Shown here piece after piece: positions 1 to 12,600 of a DNA stretch of 64,000 nt. The translations under genes and the position numbers were made by a program. Below the pieces are notes generated by a model. The model saw only the letters and a program-made list of their open reading frames with translations. It was not told the origin of the DNA and did not search any database. The stretch spans positions 198,501 through 262,500 of the forward strand of contig NC_092020.1 in assembly GCF_042242105.1 (NCBI RefSeq), read 5' to 3'. The DNA comes from Pempheris klunzingeri. Its lineage: Eukaryota > Chordata > Actinopteri > Acropomatiformes > Pempheridae. Every line of letters begins with the position of its first letter. The first letter of the stretch is position 1.

Positions 1-291
1 AATGTTGATTTCTGTCTGTTATCTTCATACAGCTATAGGAGCTAGAACTAGCTTTCATAGCTTTCAGGATGACCTGAGCACTTGTATTTGTGACAAAGTC
101 CTTAAATAATGATCCAATTTTCCTTATTTATTAATTTTTTTCCTACACAATACATCTTAAGATGTATAGTTAAGCTACAGTGTAATGGGACATCCCTCAG
201 TAGTTTGTTTCAGTCTAAGATTGTGACTTTTTTTCTTCTTTTTATTTTTGCCATTGATCCTTTGTGTCTGTTTGGACCTCTGTGTTCTTAG

Positions 292-2541
292 ATAGCCAAC
301 TCTGATGGCACACGGCCGGTGGGCCAGCTTGGTAAAGCGCCCAGCTCTAGTGATATGTTGCTGAAACTGGCCCGGACCACACCATATTACAAGAGAAACC
401 GTCCGCACATCTGCTCCTTCTGGGTGAAGGGAGAATGTAAGAGAGGGGAGGAGTGTCCTTACAGGTGAGTGACCCTTCATAAAAACAGGCTACATTTCTT
501 TTACGATTCATACACGGTCCTGTGTGTGTGTGTGTGTGTTCTGCTGCTGATTGTTCCCTGTATTGATTTATTCTTTTCTTTTGTATGAATGTTGTCCTTT
601 TGAGTTCTTATCACAAAAGGCAAAATAGAAATGTGTGTGTTCTTATGGTTCAATCTGACTGTAATTTCCTTATCTTTGTTACTTCAGTATTTTCTCATTC
701 TGGCTTCTTTTCACACAGGCACGAGAAGCCCACAGATCCAGATGACCCTCTAGCCGACCAGAACATTAAGGACCGTTACTATGGCATCAATGACCCAGTA
801 GCTGACAAGCTGCTGAAACGGGCCTCAACCATGCCCCGACTGGACCCACCAGAGGACAAGTCCATCAGCACCCTCTATATAGGGGGCTTGGGAGATACTG
901 TCACAGATGGAGATCTCAAGTAAGGATTTATATTTCCAAATGGCCCGTGTTCAACTTCCTGTGGCTATTAAGAGGGTGTTTTATTCGTTTTGTAAATGTG
1001 GTAGACTGTCATTTAATTGTCAAAGCGAGCATTTACAAATTTAAACCTTTAGTTTCAGTGTTTTGAGTCTAACGGACATTTATCTTTTATTGCAGGAGTC
1101 ACTTTTACCAGTTTGGTGAGATTCGCACCATTACCATAGTCCAGAGGCAGCAGTGTGCCTTTATCCAGTTTGCTACAAGGCAGTCAGCTGAAATGGCAGC
1201 TGAGAAGTCCTTCAACAAACTCATCATTAATGGACGGAGACTCACTGTCAAATGGGGAAGGTAAGAAGCTGGTCAAGAAGGTAAAAGTTAGACATTGCGG
1301 TGGACATCACCAGTCTGACACCCCCCCCCCCCCCCCCCCGGGCAGAATTCATGCACTGTGTGGATGCAGCCCAAAACAGCTCCTCATTCCCTCTGATCAA
1401 AGTTCTCAGCTCACCATACAGCGCCACTAAGTGGAGCCTCTATTTGGAGGTGTGAAGATTTATAGTGATAATTTGCCTATTAAATGCTGTGTTCAGACAC
1501 CATGCGTGTTTGAAGAATAACGGCCTGTCAGCAAGTCACAAGTGAAATTAAGCTACTGACTGCAGTGCTTTTAAAATATTACAGAAAGAGCTTTACCTCT
1601 GCAAAAATAAATTGCAGAGCATGATACAATTTTGCTGCTGCACATCATTCAGTGGTATCTATAATTTTGTATGGTTTATTCTTTTAGGTCTCAGGCAGCA
1701 AGAGGGAAGGACGGCATTAAAGATGGTGTCAGTGAGATGGGCACCAGACTTGATCCTGTACCTGGACTGCCTGGAGGTGAGTCTGCAAACACAGGGAGAG
1801 TTGGAATTTGTGTGTGTACACGTGGTAACATAGTCATAAGTGTAATTTTTAAAGTTGTATTTAATGTCTAAATTGTGACATTAATTGTTGATTCTTTTTC
1901 ATATATATGTTAAAACATTAATGGGATTGATTGATGATGAAATTAAAATCTGAATTATTGCTGAAATTTGTTTGTTTTGTCATATTGTTTCTTTAATTCT
2001 ATTTCTCTTTGTGCTATAGCTCTTCCTCCACCCCCGGCTTTAGATGAAGAGACTCCTGCAAACTACTTCAACCTGGACCATGGCACATCTCCTGCTGTCA
2101 TGAACATCGCTCTTCCCCCACCGCCGGGCATCAACCCGCCTCCTCCAGGTACAATCATAACCATGATGTCATAGATGCAGCTTTTATCACATGTGTAGTA
2201 AATATGTCAATATAAAATAATCCCATAAACTTTGGAAATCCTGATCTGTTGTTATAGGTTTACTCATGCTAAGCTGCTGAGAATAATTTATTCATCATGT
2301 AGCACTGTGTAAATGATTTAAACAGCGAGAAAAGGTAGATGCCTAATACTGTCTTTTTTTTTTTTCTTCCTTATACGCTCAATCAGGTTTTGGCCCTCCA
2401 ATGTTTCACCCCATGGGTCCTATGGCTCCACCTATGCCCCCTCCAATGAGCATGAGACCTCCTGGTCAAATCCACTACCCCTCCCAGGATCCCCAGCGCA
2501 TGGGTGCCCATGCTGCACATGGCTCGCGTCACGGTGATTAG
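292..2541 (+). CDS. rbm22: Pre-mRNA-splicing factor RBM22, 3' part (6 exons visible)
   Basis: RBM22 is a spliceosome protein that contacts the U6 snRNA internal stem-loop and the intron in the activated spliceosome, in the nucleus. Exons read by eye: 292-464, 719-919, 1096-1260, 1688-1776, 2020-2148 and 2387-2541, with TAG at 2539-2541. The first visible exon encodes a CCCH zinc finger (C-X7-C-X5-C-X3-H, in the stretch from HICSFW to CPYRH). The next two encode an RRM with RNP2-like LYIGGL and RNP1-like QCAFIQF. The tail is Pro/Gly/Met-rich and ends [14 protein letters not shown]. All donors and acceptors are GT-AG. The N-terminal exons lie left of the window, so the start is not seen. The visible part follows my recollection of human RBM22 almost residue for residue. 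Paralogues are unlikely. Confidence 0.97.
1321..1339. repeat. Poly(C) tract in rbm22 intron
   Basis: Nineteen consecutive C lie just after the RRM exon. Such tracts bind poly(C)-binding proteins and are also error-prone in sequencing. Confidence 0.9.
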
Positions 2542-3578
2542 CTGCTGGAGTGAAATCATACTGTGCTTAGGTGTCATTCTTTTCCTCGCTTCAAACCTGG
2601 CCAGGTGCTTTCACCTCCGATGCTGTCAGTGGGCCTGAAACCTGCAGACTACTCCTGGAAGGAATACACTGCATAGGGAAACATCTGATTTATTATGCCA
2701 CCTGCACTGCAGTGAATGAACTGAGCACCATCTGTGTCTGAAGACGACTACCAGGAACTTCCAAGATAATCGTGTCACTACTCACAGTTAAAGTACCAGG
2801 GCAGCATCTGAACAGTGGAATTTAACATAGCAAAAGACTTCAGACAGGAGAGTAGTGGCAAATGTGATCAGGGCCATATGTTTTTTCTTTTTTACAGGCT
2901 ACAGCCTGTGGTTGGAGCCATTGTACATATCGAAATGTAATACTTTAGGTTAAACATGTATTTGTCACATTGTGAGGAGTAAAATTCTGGGGAGAATTTT
3001 TAAACCTTTTCATTTACAACTTTTTTTTATTTGACACAATCTTAATATTCCACAGCATAATGACTTTATTGTAAGGTTTTCTTTCAATGTTGTTTCCTCT
3101 TGTCATTAAAATGACGCATTTTAGTCATTTATCATCTCGGGGTGCATATCCATGAATCTTTTTTTTTTTTTTAAATTATTGCACAAGAGTGTTTTCCTAC
3201 TACTGCTCTTACACAGCAGTAGGGGGAAAGGGGGGATAAAGACGTGAAGCCAGTGTGAAAAGTATCAGATGAAGACTGAAAAGGGTGGAGAGAAGGGGAG
3301 TCAGGTATTGAGACGTGGATGGGATCGGACTCTGCCAAGAGTGACAAAAGACGGATGGGTAGAACTGCTCGGCCTGTGGCGGCATTGTCCTGGACTCTAC
3401 TGTGGTAATGAACCGTTTCCAGCATTTGTCTCGGCTGATCAGACCACTTTATATATCATGCAGGACTGTTTTGTTTCTTTCCCCCGCAGTGCCCACTGAT
3501 TAACAGAGGGATCATCTTTGTAGGAGGAAAGGGGCAAGCAGAGGTCAGTGCCTCAGTCTTTCGCTTATCAGCCGTTTT
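2542..3578. other. rbm22 3' UTR and convergent intergenic interval
   Basis: This holds the rbm22 3' UTR, with a possible ATTAAA poly(A) signal at 3105-3110. On the minus strand AATAAA occurs at 3064-3069, so the 3' ends of rbm22 and myoz3 could overlap. A T-tract at about 3159-3172 follows. No gene was found here; short open frames lack splice or coding character. Confidence 0.55.
3105..3110 (+). terminator. Possible polyadenylation signal ATTAAA, rbm22
   Basis: This common variant hexamer lies 564 bp after the rbm22 stop. It is the best candidate before the convergent myoz3 gene. Confidence 0.45.
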
Positions 3579-6500
3579 TCATAGTTCATTAGACTCAGGG
3601 CAGTAATCAATTCCCCATCCCCTAGGTGCTCTGTTGAAGTTCGGCCGTCGAAACATGCGCTTCTGAGCGATGCTTGGCAGACTCTGGGACTCCACTGCCT
3701 CAAAGCCAATCACTGGGATCACCCTCTTGCTGGCCATAGTGCCTCCAAATGGCGTGGCAGATCTGAGGGACAAAGAAAAGAGTCCTTACTAAAGCAGCTT
3801 GAATGCATTGTGTTTCATGTTCCTGGCAGAACATGACCTGAGATATCATATGGCTCAGACTACTTTAGATGACATAGAATACTCAGTCTGGTCATCTCTC
3901 TGATTTTAACTGGTCCTGTTAACAGGAAAACCACCCGGGGGTTAATGATAACTCAAACTGGGCGTGGAGCTGCTCTGCCCAGTAGTTAAGATGAAATTTA
4001 ATCATGGCTTCACAATTTCATAGTAATCTCCACAGGGGATATACTTCCAGACTGGTTTACAGAAACCAACTGACTGGCAGTTTTAATTGAGTTAAGTCTG
4101 AGTTTGTCTTTCATATGCTCTCCATTTCTTCATCTTTCCAAGCTTAACCTTTGCACAGCCTCGCTGGTGTGATGCAATTCTTTGTGTGCATTGAGAAAGG
4201 TGATTCCCATTCGTGCGTAATCTGTCTTGTGGAGGCATTAAAAGCTTGCAGCCCCCCAGTGGATCATCTTTCAAGAGCCAGGGTTCAAAATAGCCATCAC
4301 GCAGCCATACTCGAAGGAGGTGCAAGCCAGAGACTGGATTAATTTTCAAACTGGAAACATGGAGTGAAGCCGAGAAGAGATGATTGTGATGGATGACGTT
4401 AGATCATCTGTGGGTCTATTTGAAGATGGTTGGGTCTCCACGCTTGTGCTTCCAACTGAATGGGATTTTTTTTTTTAGGTTATGATATATTTACGTGAAC
4501 TAAGGAGTGACTAAAAAGGTAGATTTACCTGTTGAAGCACCTGTAGTTGGCAGGCTCTTGACTCAAGGGAAACTGGGGCAGCTTGGCGCTCAGGGAGTTC
4601 AGGAGCTCTTCATTGCTCCCCAGAGCTTCTGTCCATGGAGAACAGTAGGATTTTGGGATTACTGTTGTGTTGAACTTCTCACGAGGAATTTCTTTCAGAG
4701 GGCCAGAATATCCTGAAAGAATCAGAAGTCTGTCAGTGGGTAAAAATAAGATACCACTATGATTAAAGTGACAGCTTTGTCACTTTAATTTGCAGTAATT
4801 GTATCTTTTCAAACAAAAAAAATAAAGGTCCCCTGTGTTGTGAAAAAATATATCTTGGCTTTTCAAACTAATTACAAAGCCCACTAAAAAGCCTCAACAA
4901 GACACAAGCACCTAATATACATATGAATTTCTTTGATGTCAATCCTGTCAACAATAGAAACTACAGCAATTAGATCTCAGTGTGAATCCCTGCTAATAGA
5001 CAGAGCCTCACTGTCCGGTTGGAAGCAGCGCTTTTTGTCAGGCCAAATACACAACAGCAAAGATTGTCGCAGATAAATGCTTTCTGAAAACTGCCAACTC
5101 TCCTGGCACTTGAAATAAAACTACTTAGTTCAGTACATTTCTACAAGACTCGCAGATCAAAGTGTCCATGCATTGCACAAGCATTTGGCATCGTGGCGAG
5201 CAAATCCTACGGCATGTGGCAGTCAGCAGCAATCCTCTCTTCACCGTGTATTGCAGTACCATTTACCTGGAGCGAGGACTTCAGGAGTGCCCTTCTTTGC
5301 TACAGTCTTCTGAAGGTTCATGACCAGGCTATGCTTACCAGGGATGGAGAAAGCCTGGTTCTCTTTTCCTCCCTGTGGCTCTTGGATGATCTGTGGAGAA
5401 GGAACAACCAGTGGATGGACCTGCGAAAGGAACAGTGTTGGATTTCTCAAATTAGTATTTTAAGATTCAAAGACTTATTTGTCTTGTACTCATGCAGTGA
5501 CATGGATGGATGTCCCAAAAATAATAATCAGAATAACAGTAAAAATAGATACAAAGGTTAGGATAGGAATATAAAGGTCGTTATTTGTTAAAGATACTCC
5601 TGTCTGATCATTATTATTATTGTTATTGTTCACTCATTTGTCAAGGTGAAAACACCCCATTCTGTACATGCAAGTCCTGTGGAAGGATGGGAAATTCCTG
5701 CTGCTATACTCCAAAGAAATCACAGCAGACGCTGAGAAAGGTCAAAGGAGTCTGACGTGACTGGCCATTAATTATAGCTGTTTGATCAATTTTGCACACT
5801 AAGCATTAACTAAATGTCAGCAAGACAGGTAGATAATTTGGGGTGTGTTGGTTGTAAGCTCAGTGGATAGAAGTCATCGTGTGCTATGCCCCTTCTCACA
5901 GCTCCTTACATTGTTGGTGTCATGAGCACCATTGGCAGTGCTCTCCAGTGTGAACCTCTCAGCCCTCTTCTGTCTCTCCTGAAACATGCGAGAGCCACGA
6001 TTAGATGAAAGGTTGAGCTCCTCCATCATCACGTCCTTTGGAACGCTGATCTTCTTTCCCAGGTTCAGACCCTCTGGCACAACATGACAGACGAATTCAT
6101 GCGCTTTAGTAAGTGATTACATTTAATGCCTGTATGCATTTTGAAAATGGCAGCAGCAGAGTAGAGACATCTGATTGCTGCAGGTTTTCATCAGGAGACT
6201 AGGTGACTCTAACTCTGCATAATGCATCATGACATTTAGTTGTTAGTACAAAGGCAATAACAACAGCAACTTCCAGACATTTGGAAAGAGAAGGAAAGTA
6301 ACAGACTAATCAGGACCTTTGGCAAATCTTAATGTCTCCTCTGATCTTCTTGTTTCTGTCAACATTAAACAGCTGAGGGGAACTGATTAAAAAAAAGCCA
6401 AACCGTGTGCAGCATCACTAAGTTGGTATGAGCACAGCTTTTTCTCTCAGGGTCTCTTCTCCTCTTATATCATGGCACAGTGGAGGGTCTGAAATAGCCT

Positions 6501-7243
6501 TGAGATGATGTCAAGGGGTGCGTAATGTTTGTTGTGGTCCAGGGTTGCATGGGTAACTGGGCATATAAATAGGATCTTTGGATGAAAGAGTCATGTAAGA
6601 GCGGATGGCCCTTTTTCTCAGACAGGAAAAGCGTCGGGAGAAGTCCAGGCATGTGCCACCCTTGAGGACCTGCCTTTGATCGGCCTGTGTGAAATTCAGT
6701 GGTGGGAGTCACATTTTGCTGAGTTTATGGGACTTGTTTTCAAAGTGTAGCTGGCAGACAGCGCTGGAAAGCAAACAGTGCAACTGGGATGGTCCCTGCT
6801 GGAATGTTTGGAGAATTTCAAGAACACGCTGGCACTCCTGGGATTTGGGTGTACTGCACTGCATGTGGGCTAACACTGTTTGATGTTTGGCTCAATTACA
6901 TCTGACAGCCCCGGCTGTGATCGCTCAGTATGACAGCTTAAATATGGGTGTAAATACACACAACAAAATACCAAGTTGTTGATGCATTGTGTTTATTCAG
7001 TCATTTCGGTATCAATCTACATAGTCATGTAATCTAATGTCTCTCTTAGTTTACTAATCAGTCTTTACTTCCAGATAGTATGTATGTGCATGCCAGTTCT
7101 GTCTTAAAATGTAATGACATGGACATGACAACATCAGATCATCCAAACTTACCTCCCCTGGCCTCCTTAGACAGAGCCCTCGCCTGCAACATCCTCTGCT
7201 TCGTCAAGTCATCCAGGCCTGGCTGCATCATCATCATCATCAT
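3579..7243 (-). CDS. myoz3: Myozenin-3 (calsarcin-3/FATZ-3), Z-disc protein
   Basis: Myozenins are Z-disc adaptors of striated muscle that bind alpha-actinin, filamin C, telethonin and calcineurin. Five coding exons on the minus strand, in order of translation: 7243-7153, 6073-5910, 5420-5267, 4712-4529 and 3762-3579. They give 258 aa; human MYOZ3 is about 251. Conserved blocks include LGKKISVPKDVMMEELNL, then NRGSRMFQERQKRAERFT, then APGYSGPLKEIPREKFN, and the end FNRAPRGWG with C-terminal PESNEL. These match MYOZ3 better than MYOZ1 or MYOZ2. The gene sits tail-to-tail with rbm22, its neighbour in mammals. The start is a run of six ATG codons (7226-7243); which one is used cannot be decided. 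A 5' UTR exon with its donor at about 7709 is possible. Confidence 0.95.
6074..7152 (-). other. myoz3 intron 1
   Basis: A 1.08-kb intron separates the Met-run exon from the VMMEELNL exon. It contains only AT-rich unique sequence. No repeat family or additional exon was recognised. Confidence 0.6.
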
Positions 7244-8027
7244 CTTCTTCCGCCTCTAATTCACAAACATGTGAATTACTGTGAGGATTTCTCTAAATTG
7301 TAGTTTGTCGACGATACAATATTTTGATATATAATTTGCTAATGAAAATCTCTTTTGTAGGTGTCCTGTACATTCTAAACTTACCGTAGATATACCAGAA
7401 GTATAAATATATGTTTTATCAATAGCTCTTTTATGGTGTTGAAGCTGATATTGCTGAAGTTGCTGAAATAAAATACTTCTTTACTTTACTTCATGTGAAC
7501 TGTCTTTTTTGCAACAGTTCCATGTACAACTGTGTCTCATTGCAGCAAAACCACAGCGCACCATTACATTTTAAAGTTGCCTCTCCAGCATCCTACAACT
7601 GCTGACAGTTCATTAAAGGACCTGGCAGCTTCCACACCTCAGTCAGACTGTAAACTGTGCTTTCTGTCACCTTATGAAAGGCCTACACTGCCCTCACCTC
7701 AGCCCTTACCTGCGTCTCCGTACGTCGGGTGTTGGAGCTGGTCAGGATGGTCGAGTGGTTTACCCTGCACTGGAGCTGGGATACTTCAACGCTGCACTCT
7801 GACACTCCTCGGCAGAGAAGGAACAGTCTGTATAAAACTCATCCCAGGATGCCTCGGGCGCTTACCTCACTGGGTTATTTTAGCAGAGGAATAAGAGAGT
7901 GAGGATGGATGGAGGAAGTATTTGTACGGGGTGCAGGGGGTATAAAAGGGCAATTAAGGAGGAGGGGCAAGTATAAAGATTTACATCCCGACCTCGAGCC
8001 TGTTTGATAATAAAAAACATGATCCCT

Positions 8028-8070
<43 letters not shown>

Positions 8071-9522
8071 TGGCAGCTGCCGTCCAGATACTGACACTGA
8101 TCTCTCAGAGAGGCCAAGCATCCAACCTCTCCACTGCAAACATAGACACACACAAACACAACTTCTATCTTCTCTCTTTCATTTCTACCCTCTGTAAAAA
8201 CTAGTTGGCCATTTATACTTGGTTGCTCACAAACACACCCACCGTGTGTTTCCCCCCCACACACAGTTTTACAGGAGAAGCTGTAAAATTGATGAGGTCA
8301 CTGCGATCAGAGGTGGTGATTCGGTTTTCCAGTTTGGGGTCAAAGGTTAAACTCTGGCAGTTTACTCTTCCATTTTTGATGGTGTGAGACCCCTGATGTT
8401 CTTTTCCCTCACACCGCTGTGAAGCACTGGCATTCTCCTTACCTCAGTACTGAAAAAGATTGCAACAAATGGCACTTCATTGTTTTTCGTTTTGTGTTTT
8501 CATTTATCCGCTGGCTTACCAACCGCTGAGAATCTCCAGTTGTGAGTTCTGCATAAACTCGTAGTTTGTATTACAGCAGAAGTGATGCCCTTTAACTTTA
8601 TATTTGGTTGCCCTTTTTGAACTCAAGTTAGTTTTTTCCCCCCACAAATTGATTCATTGAGCTCAGCAGGAGCCTGGAGTGAAAAAAAACATTTTCCTTA
8701 TCCCTGTTGAGATTGGATATCGATTTTGCACCTGCCCTGCTCCACAATAACACTATCCCCCAGTGGGAAGCCTCCCGGCCACTGAAAGAAAATGTGGAGT
8801 CATCCTGAGTCACAGAAAATTATCTGCAGACACACAATGGAAGTTGAAGAGTTTCTTCACATTATGGGTTTATTTGTTTGGTAGAAAAACGTACTGTGCT
8901 CCAAAAACTGGAAAAAAAAAGAAACCAGAGTAGGTTATGAGCCTCCTTTTAACAAATATAAAGTAATGTTTTGTGTGGTGCTGTATCACACAGAGCCTTA
9001 AGGCTTAGAGACAATATGCCAAGTTTATTCAAACCTATTGCTTAATTGATTACAAATTATATTAGTTATTGCGACAAATGTCAATTGATAATTCAATGGT
9101 TTAAAAAGTAATTATCTACGTAACAAGATTATGAAAACAGGACATATTCTTATGACTAATGCCATCTGTGTTTGAAAGGTGGCTTCCGCAGTGTGTTCAT
9201 GTCACATAGTGAGAGGTGCACAGCCACCAGGCGCTGACAGCTGACACAAGAACAATAGAGGCCCATTCAGACTTAAGGGCTTGCACGATTAGGGTACCTT
9301 TAAAACCGTTAGGCCTGTTGGCTTTCAGATGAAACCTTATTTGGCTGGCTAGTCTGAGAAAGTTCACAACGCCACAGGTAGTGTTGAGAGCAAGAGAGAA
9401 CCAAAGCAGCAATACTCAGAATACGGCTTTTTATAGCTTCATGCTGAAAGCTAAATGCATTAAGATTCAGATTGCAGCACTAAAAAAAGTCATCGTTCTG
9501 AACTTTTCTTATTTGCTTGCAG
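7244..9522. other. Divergent intergenic region between myoz3 and gucy1b2
   Basis: This holds the upstream regions of both genes, which are transcribed away from each other. A possible myoz3 5' UTR exon lies on the minus strand with its donor at about 7709 (exon from 7710 upward). A forward TATAAAAG at about 7941 has the wrong orientation for myoz3 and no clear gene downstream. A (GT)n tract fills 8031-8069. A possible gucy1b2 leader exon begins after the acceptor ending at 9522. No additional coding gene is supported. Confidence 0.5.
8031..8069. repeat. (GT)n microsatellite
   Basis: About 19 uninterrupted GT units lie in the myoz3-gucy1b2 intergenic region. They create spurious open frames rich in Val/Cys or Thr/His on the two strands. 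Confidence 0.95.
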
Positions 9523-9608
9523 GTGCCTTTGGGAGGACTGTTGGAAGTCAATCAGTTGGGGAGCTGTCTTGACAGTGCTCAGTTTGAGCTCCAATCCAGA
9601 GAGGCATA

Positions 9609-12600
9609 ATGTATGGGCTGCTGTGTGAGAGTCTTCATGACTTCATCAAGGAGTCGTACGGAGATGATGTGTGGAAGCTGGTCAGAGAAAGAGCAGATGT
9701 CAGACTGCACTCCTTTGTCACCCACCAGGTATGGTGTCTGTCTCTCTGAAATGAATGATACAATACTGAATGAATGCACTGAATAATAATGTCTGTCTGT
9801 ATCCAAGTCAACCTGTCTGCAGTTTCTGCCACTGCTCTCTGCTTCTGTCTGAAGCTCCGTAGTTCTGATGTCTAAACATATACTTTTCTCACTAATGATA
9901 GGTTCTATATATGTGTGCCTGCAGGTGTATAGTGAGAGCGTGATTCCCCGCATAGCAAAGGCTGCCAGCGGAGTGACGGGCACGCCCTACAATGAGCTGA
10001 TGAACTCCTGGGGTGTCTACTTCCTGGGCTTTGTTGGGAAGTACGGCTATGACAGGATCCTCAAGGTGAAAAAAGATCTCAGACTCAGAGCTCAGCTGCC
10101 TTTTGGTAGGCTGACATTTCTAAACAAAATCTCTCAATCTAGACAAAAGATTTTATTGTGACTTTTATTGTACTTTTTCATCTTTAGGTGTATCTTACAA
10201 TTGAATATGTTAGAAAATGAGGTCATGCCACATAAATGTACAACCTTCTAAAATAAGGTGCTATCAGTGGATTACATGCACTCATACATTCCAGTTTGGT
10301 GCATTATTAACCCAGATTTTGGTCATAGTTTCTGTCCAGATCTTATTATCAAGCATTATCTGTTTTTATCTGAATATTTCTAGCGGGCCATGTTTTGAAG
10401 AGTTAAAAATTAGCATAATGCACTGAGTTCTCCAAAAGTTTAGTAATTTAATTTTCAGTCAAAGTAGGAGCAAAATATTTTAAAGGGCTTCTACAGTAAT
10501 TTTGGATTGCATATTCATGAGTTTGTGGAATTCACAAAAGATGGATTATAAAAAGAATCAAATCACAGTAGCAAAGACCGAGATATCTTGATTTGTAGTC
10601 GCTTGTATGGTTTAAGCTCCAAAAATACTGTCCTTATTTTTAAAAAAATGGTTTGTCCTGAAGCACAAGCCAAAATAACTCTGATGAAATCATCATAGTT
10701 CACCCCATGATGAGTAAACTGACCTTTTTGTGTAAAATTAGTGAACTGCCCCTTTTAAAATACTACAATTGAAAGGTGGAGCAACTATCTTAGACATGAT
10801 CTGTCACCCTGTGTCTGCCTTCAGGTGCTGGGCCGTCATGTACGTGATTTTGTCAACGGGCTCGATAATCTCCACGAGTACCTGCGCTTCAGCTACCCCA
10901 AGGTGCAGCCTCCAACCTTCTTCTGCCAGGAGGAGTCTGCCACTGGAGTGACCCTCCACTACAGGTCTGAGGCGATGGGGGGAGGGAGAGATGGATAGAC
11001 TATCAGGCATCAGACATGAAAGTAGGAAAAACAGGGCATACAGAGAGAAAGCTGTGCGATTAATTTCTTTCAACTGATATAGAATTTTCTTCTTCCGTGA
11101 CCTGCAGGAGTAAGCGCAAAGGCTATCTGCACTACGCCATGGGTCAGCTGCGGCAGATGGGGAAACAGTTCTATGACACAGACATCCATGTAGAGGTGTT
11201 GTCTGAGCAGATGGTCGGAGACTACTCCCATGTCACCATGAGGTAGGTACACAAACACACACACACACACACACACACACAATGGTAGAAAGTAAGTGCT
11301 TTAGATCGAGTACAGCAGAAGAGTACAAATTGTACTTTTCTTAATGTTATGCTGTGTCACGCTTCTACTCCATTACATTTAAGAGGGAAATGTTTGAATG
11401 TTTACTCCACTAGCAGCTACTGCTAGTGATTATTCCTCAGGTTGAGATTTTACATAAAAATCATATGAAAGGAAAGGTTCTTCTTTCCCTCCCTATCAAT
11501 CACCTCATGATGCCTCAGGTTTATCTTGTGGCCCTTTGGTGGGGGCCCGACCCTTAGGTGGTGAACCACTGGACTAAACCATGTAACTGTGTACACACAA
11601 GTAGCTAACCACAACATTAAAATGCTACTGATGCATCAATACTATGAATCTACTCAATCTAATCTTACGTTTGATAACTTAAGTACAATTTCCTGTCAAT
11701 AATTTTGTACTTTGACTTTAAGTAAAAATTTGAATGTAGGAGTTTTACAGAGTAATTTAACTGTGTTTCATTGGTACTTTCATTTAAGTAAAGGATCTGA
11801 TTACCACTTGTATCTAACTTTAAACTGATCTGTGCAGGCTGAACTTTGACAACTCAGCCTACCGCTACATCATGAAGGAGGATGAGGAGGAGCAGGACAT
11901 TTTGCCCATTACCTCAGACTTCTTCTTTGAGGTCTTTCCCTTTAACATCGTCTTCAGACAGGTATTCCCTCTCAGTTACATTGCTAAAGTCACCAAGGGC
12001 AGCTCAAGAGTGAAATGAAGCTTTATATGAATTAACACTCGTTACAATTCTTTGATTCTTTAGGACATGGTGGTGCACAATGTTGGCTCGGGCCTGGCCA
12101 CAGTCTTCCCTGATCTTGATGGGAAGAAGATCAATGATGCCTTCTTGCTGGCTCGCCCCCTAGTGGAGTTCACCTGGAACATGGTAAGACGTCACTTCAA
12201 GTGTCCCAATTTCAGACAGACGGTGTTAATATTTCCAGCCAATCCAGGTCAAACTTCCCAGCTCTAAATAGAATGCTGATGAGTACCAAGAATGCTGATT
12301 TAATAATCTGTACACAGATCATCTCCCACCCCAACAACCTTTTTGAGATCATGTCTAAGGAGCCTGTGAAGAGAGAGAGGAACCTTCACAACCGAGTCCA
12401 GAGTAAGAGTGGGGGTCTGGCTTGTGGTCAGATCTGTTTCACTACAGTTAGTTGCAAAAGAAACTCTCATTTCATTTTTATTGACTTAAAAGATAGAGCA
12501 GTGTCTGCTGTAAAATAAAATAAAATAAAAGCTCAAACATCAACATTAAAACTTGAAAACATTGCCTAATTAAAGTTGAGAGTTTAGGGCTGTTTAGTGT

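Noticed and set aside
585-923. 112-codon frame as an independent gene
   Set aside because: Only the part from 719 is coding (rbm22 exon). The upstream portion is intron read-through.
7939-7948. TATAAAAG as the myoz3 promoter
   Set aside because: It is oriented on the plus strand while myoz3 is on the minus strand, and no plus-strand gene starts just downstream.
7875-8264. 129-codon minus-strand frame upstream of myoz3
   Set aside because: A His-Thr run from the GT microsatellite keeps it open. No splice sites or domain were seen.
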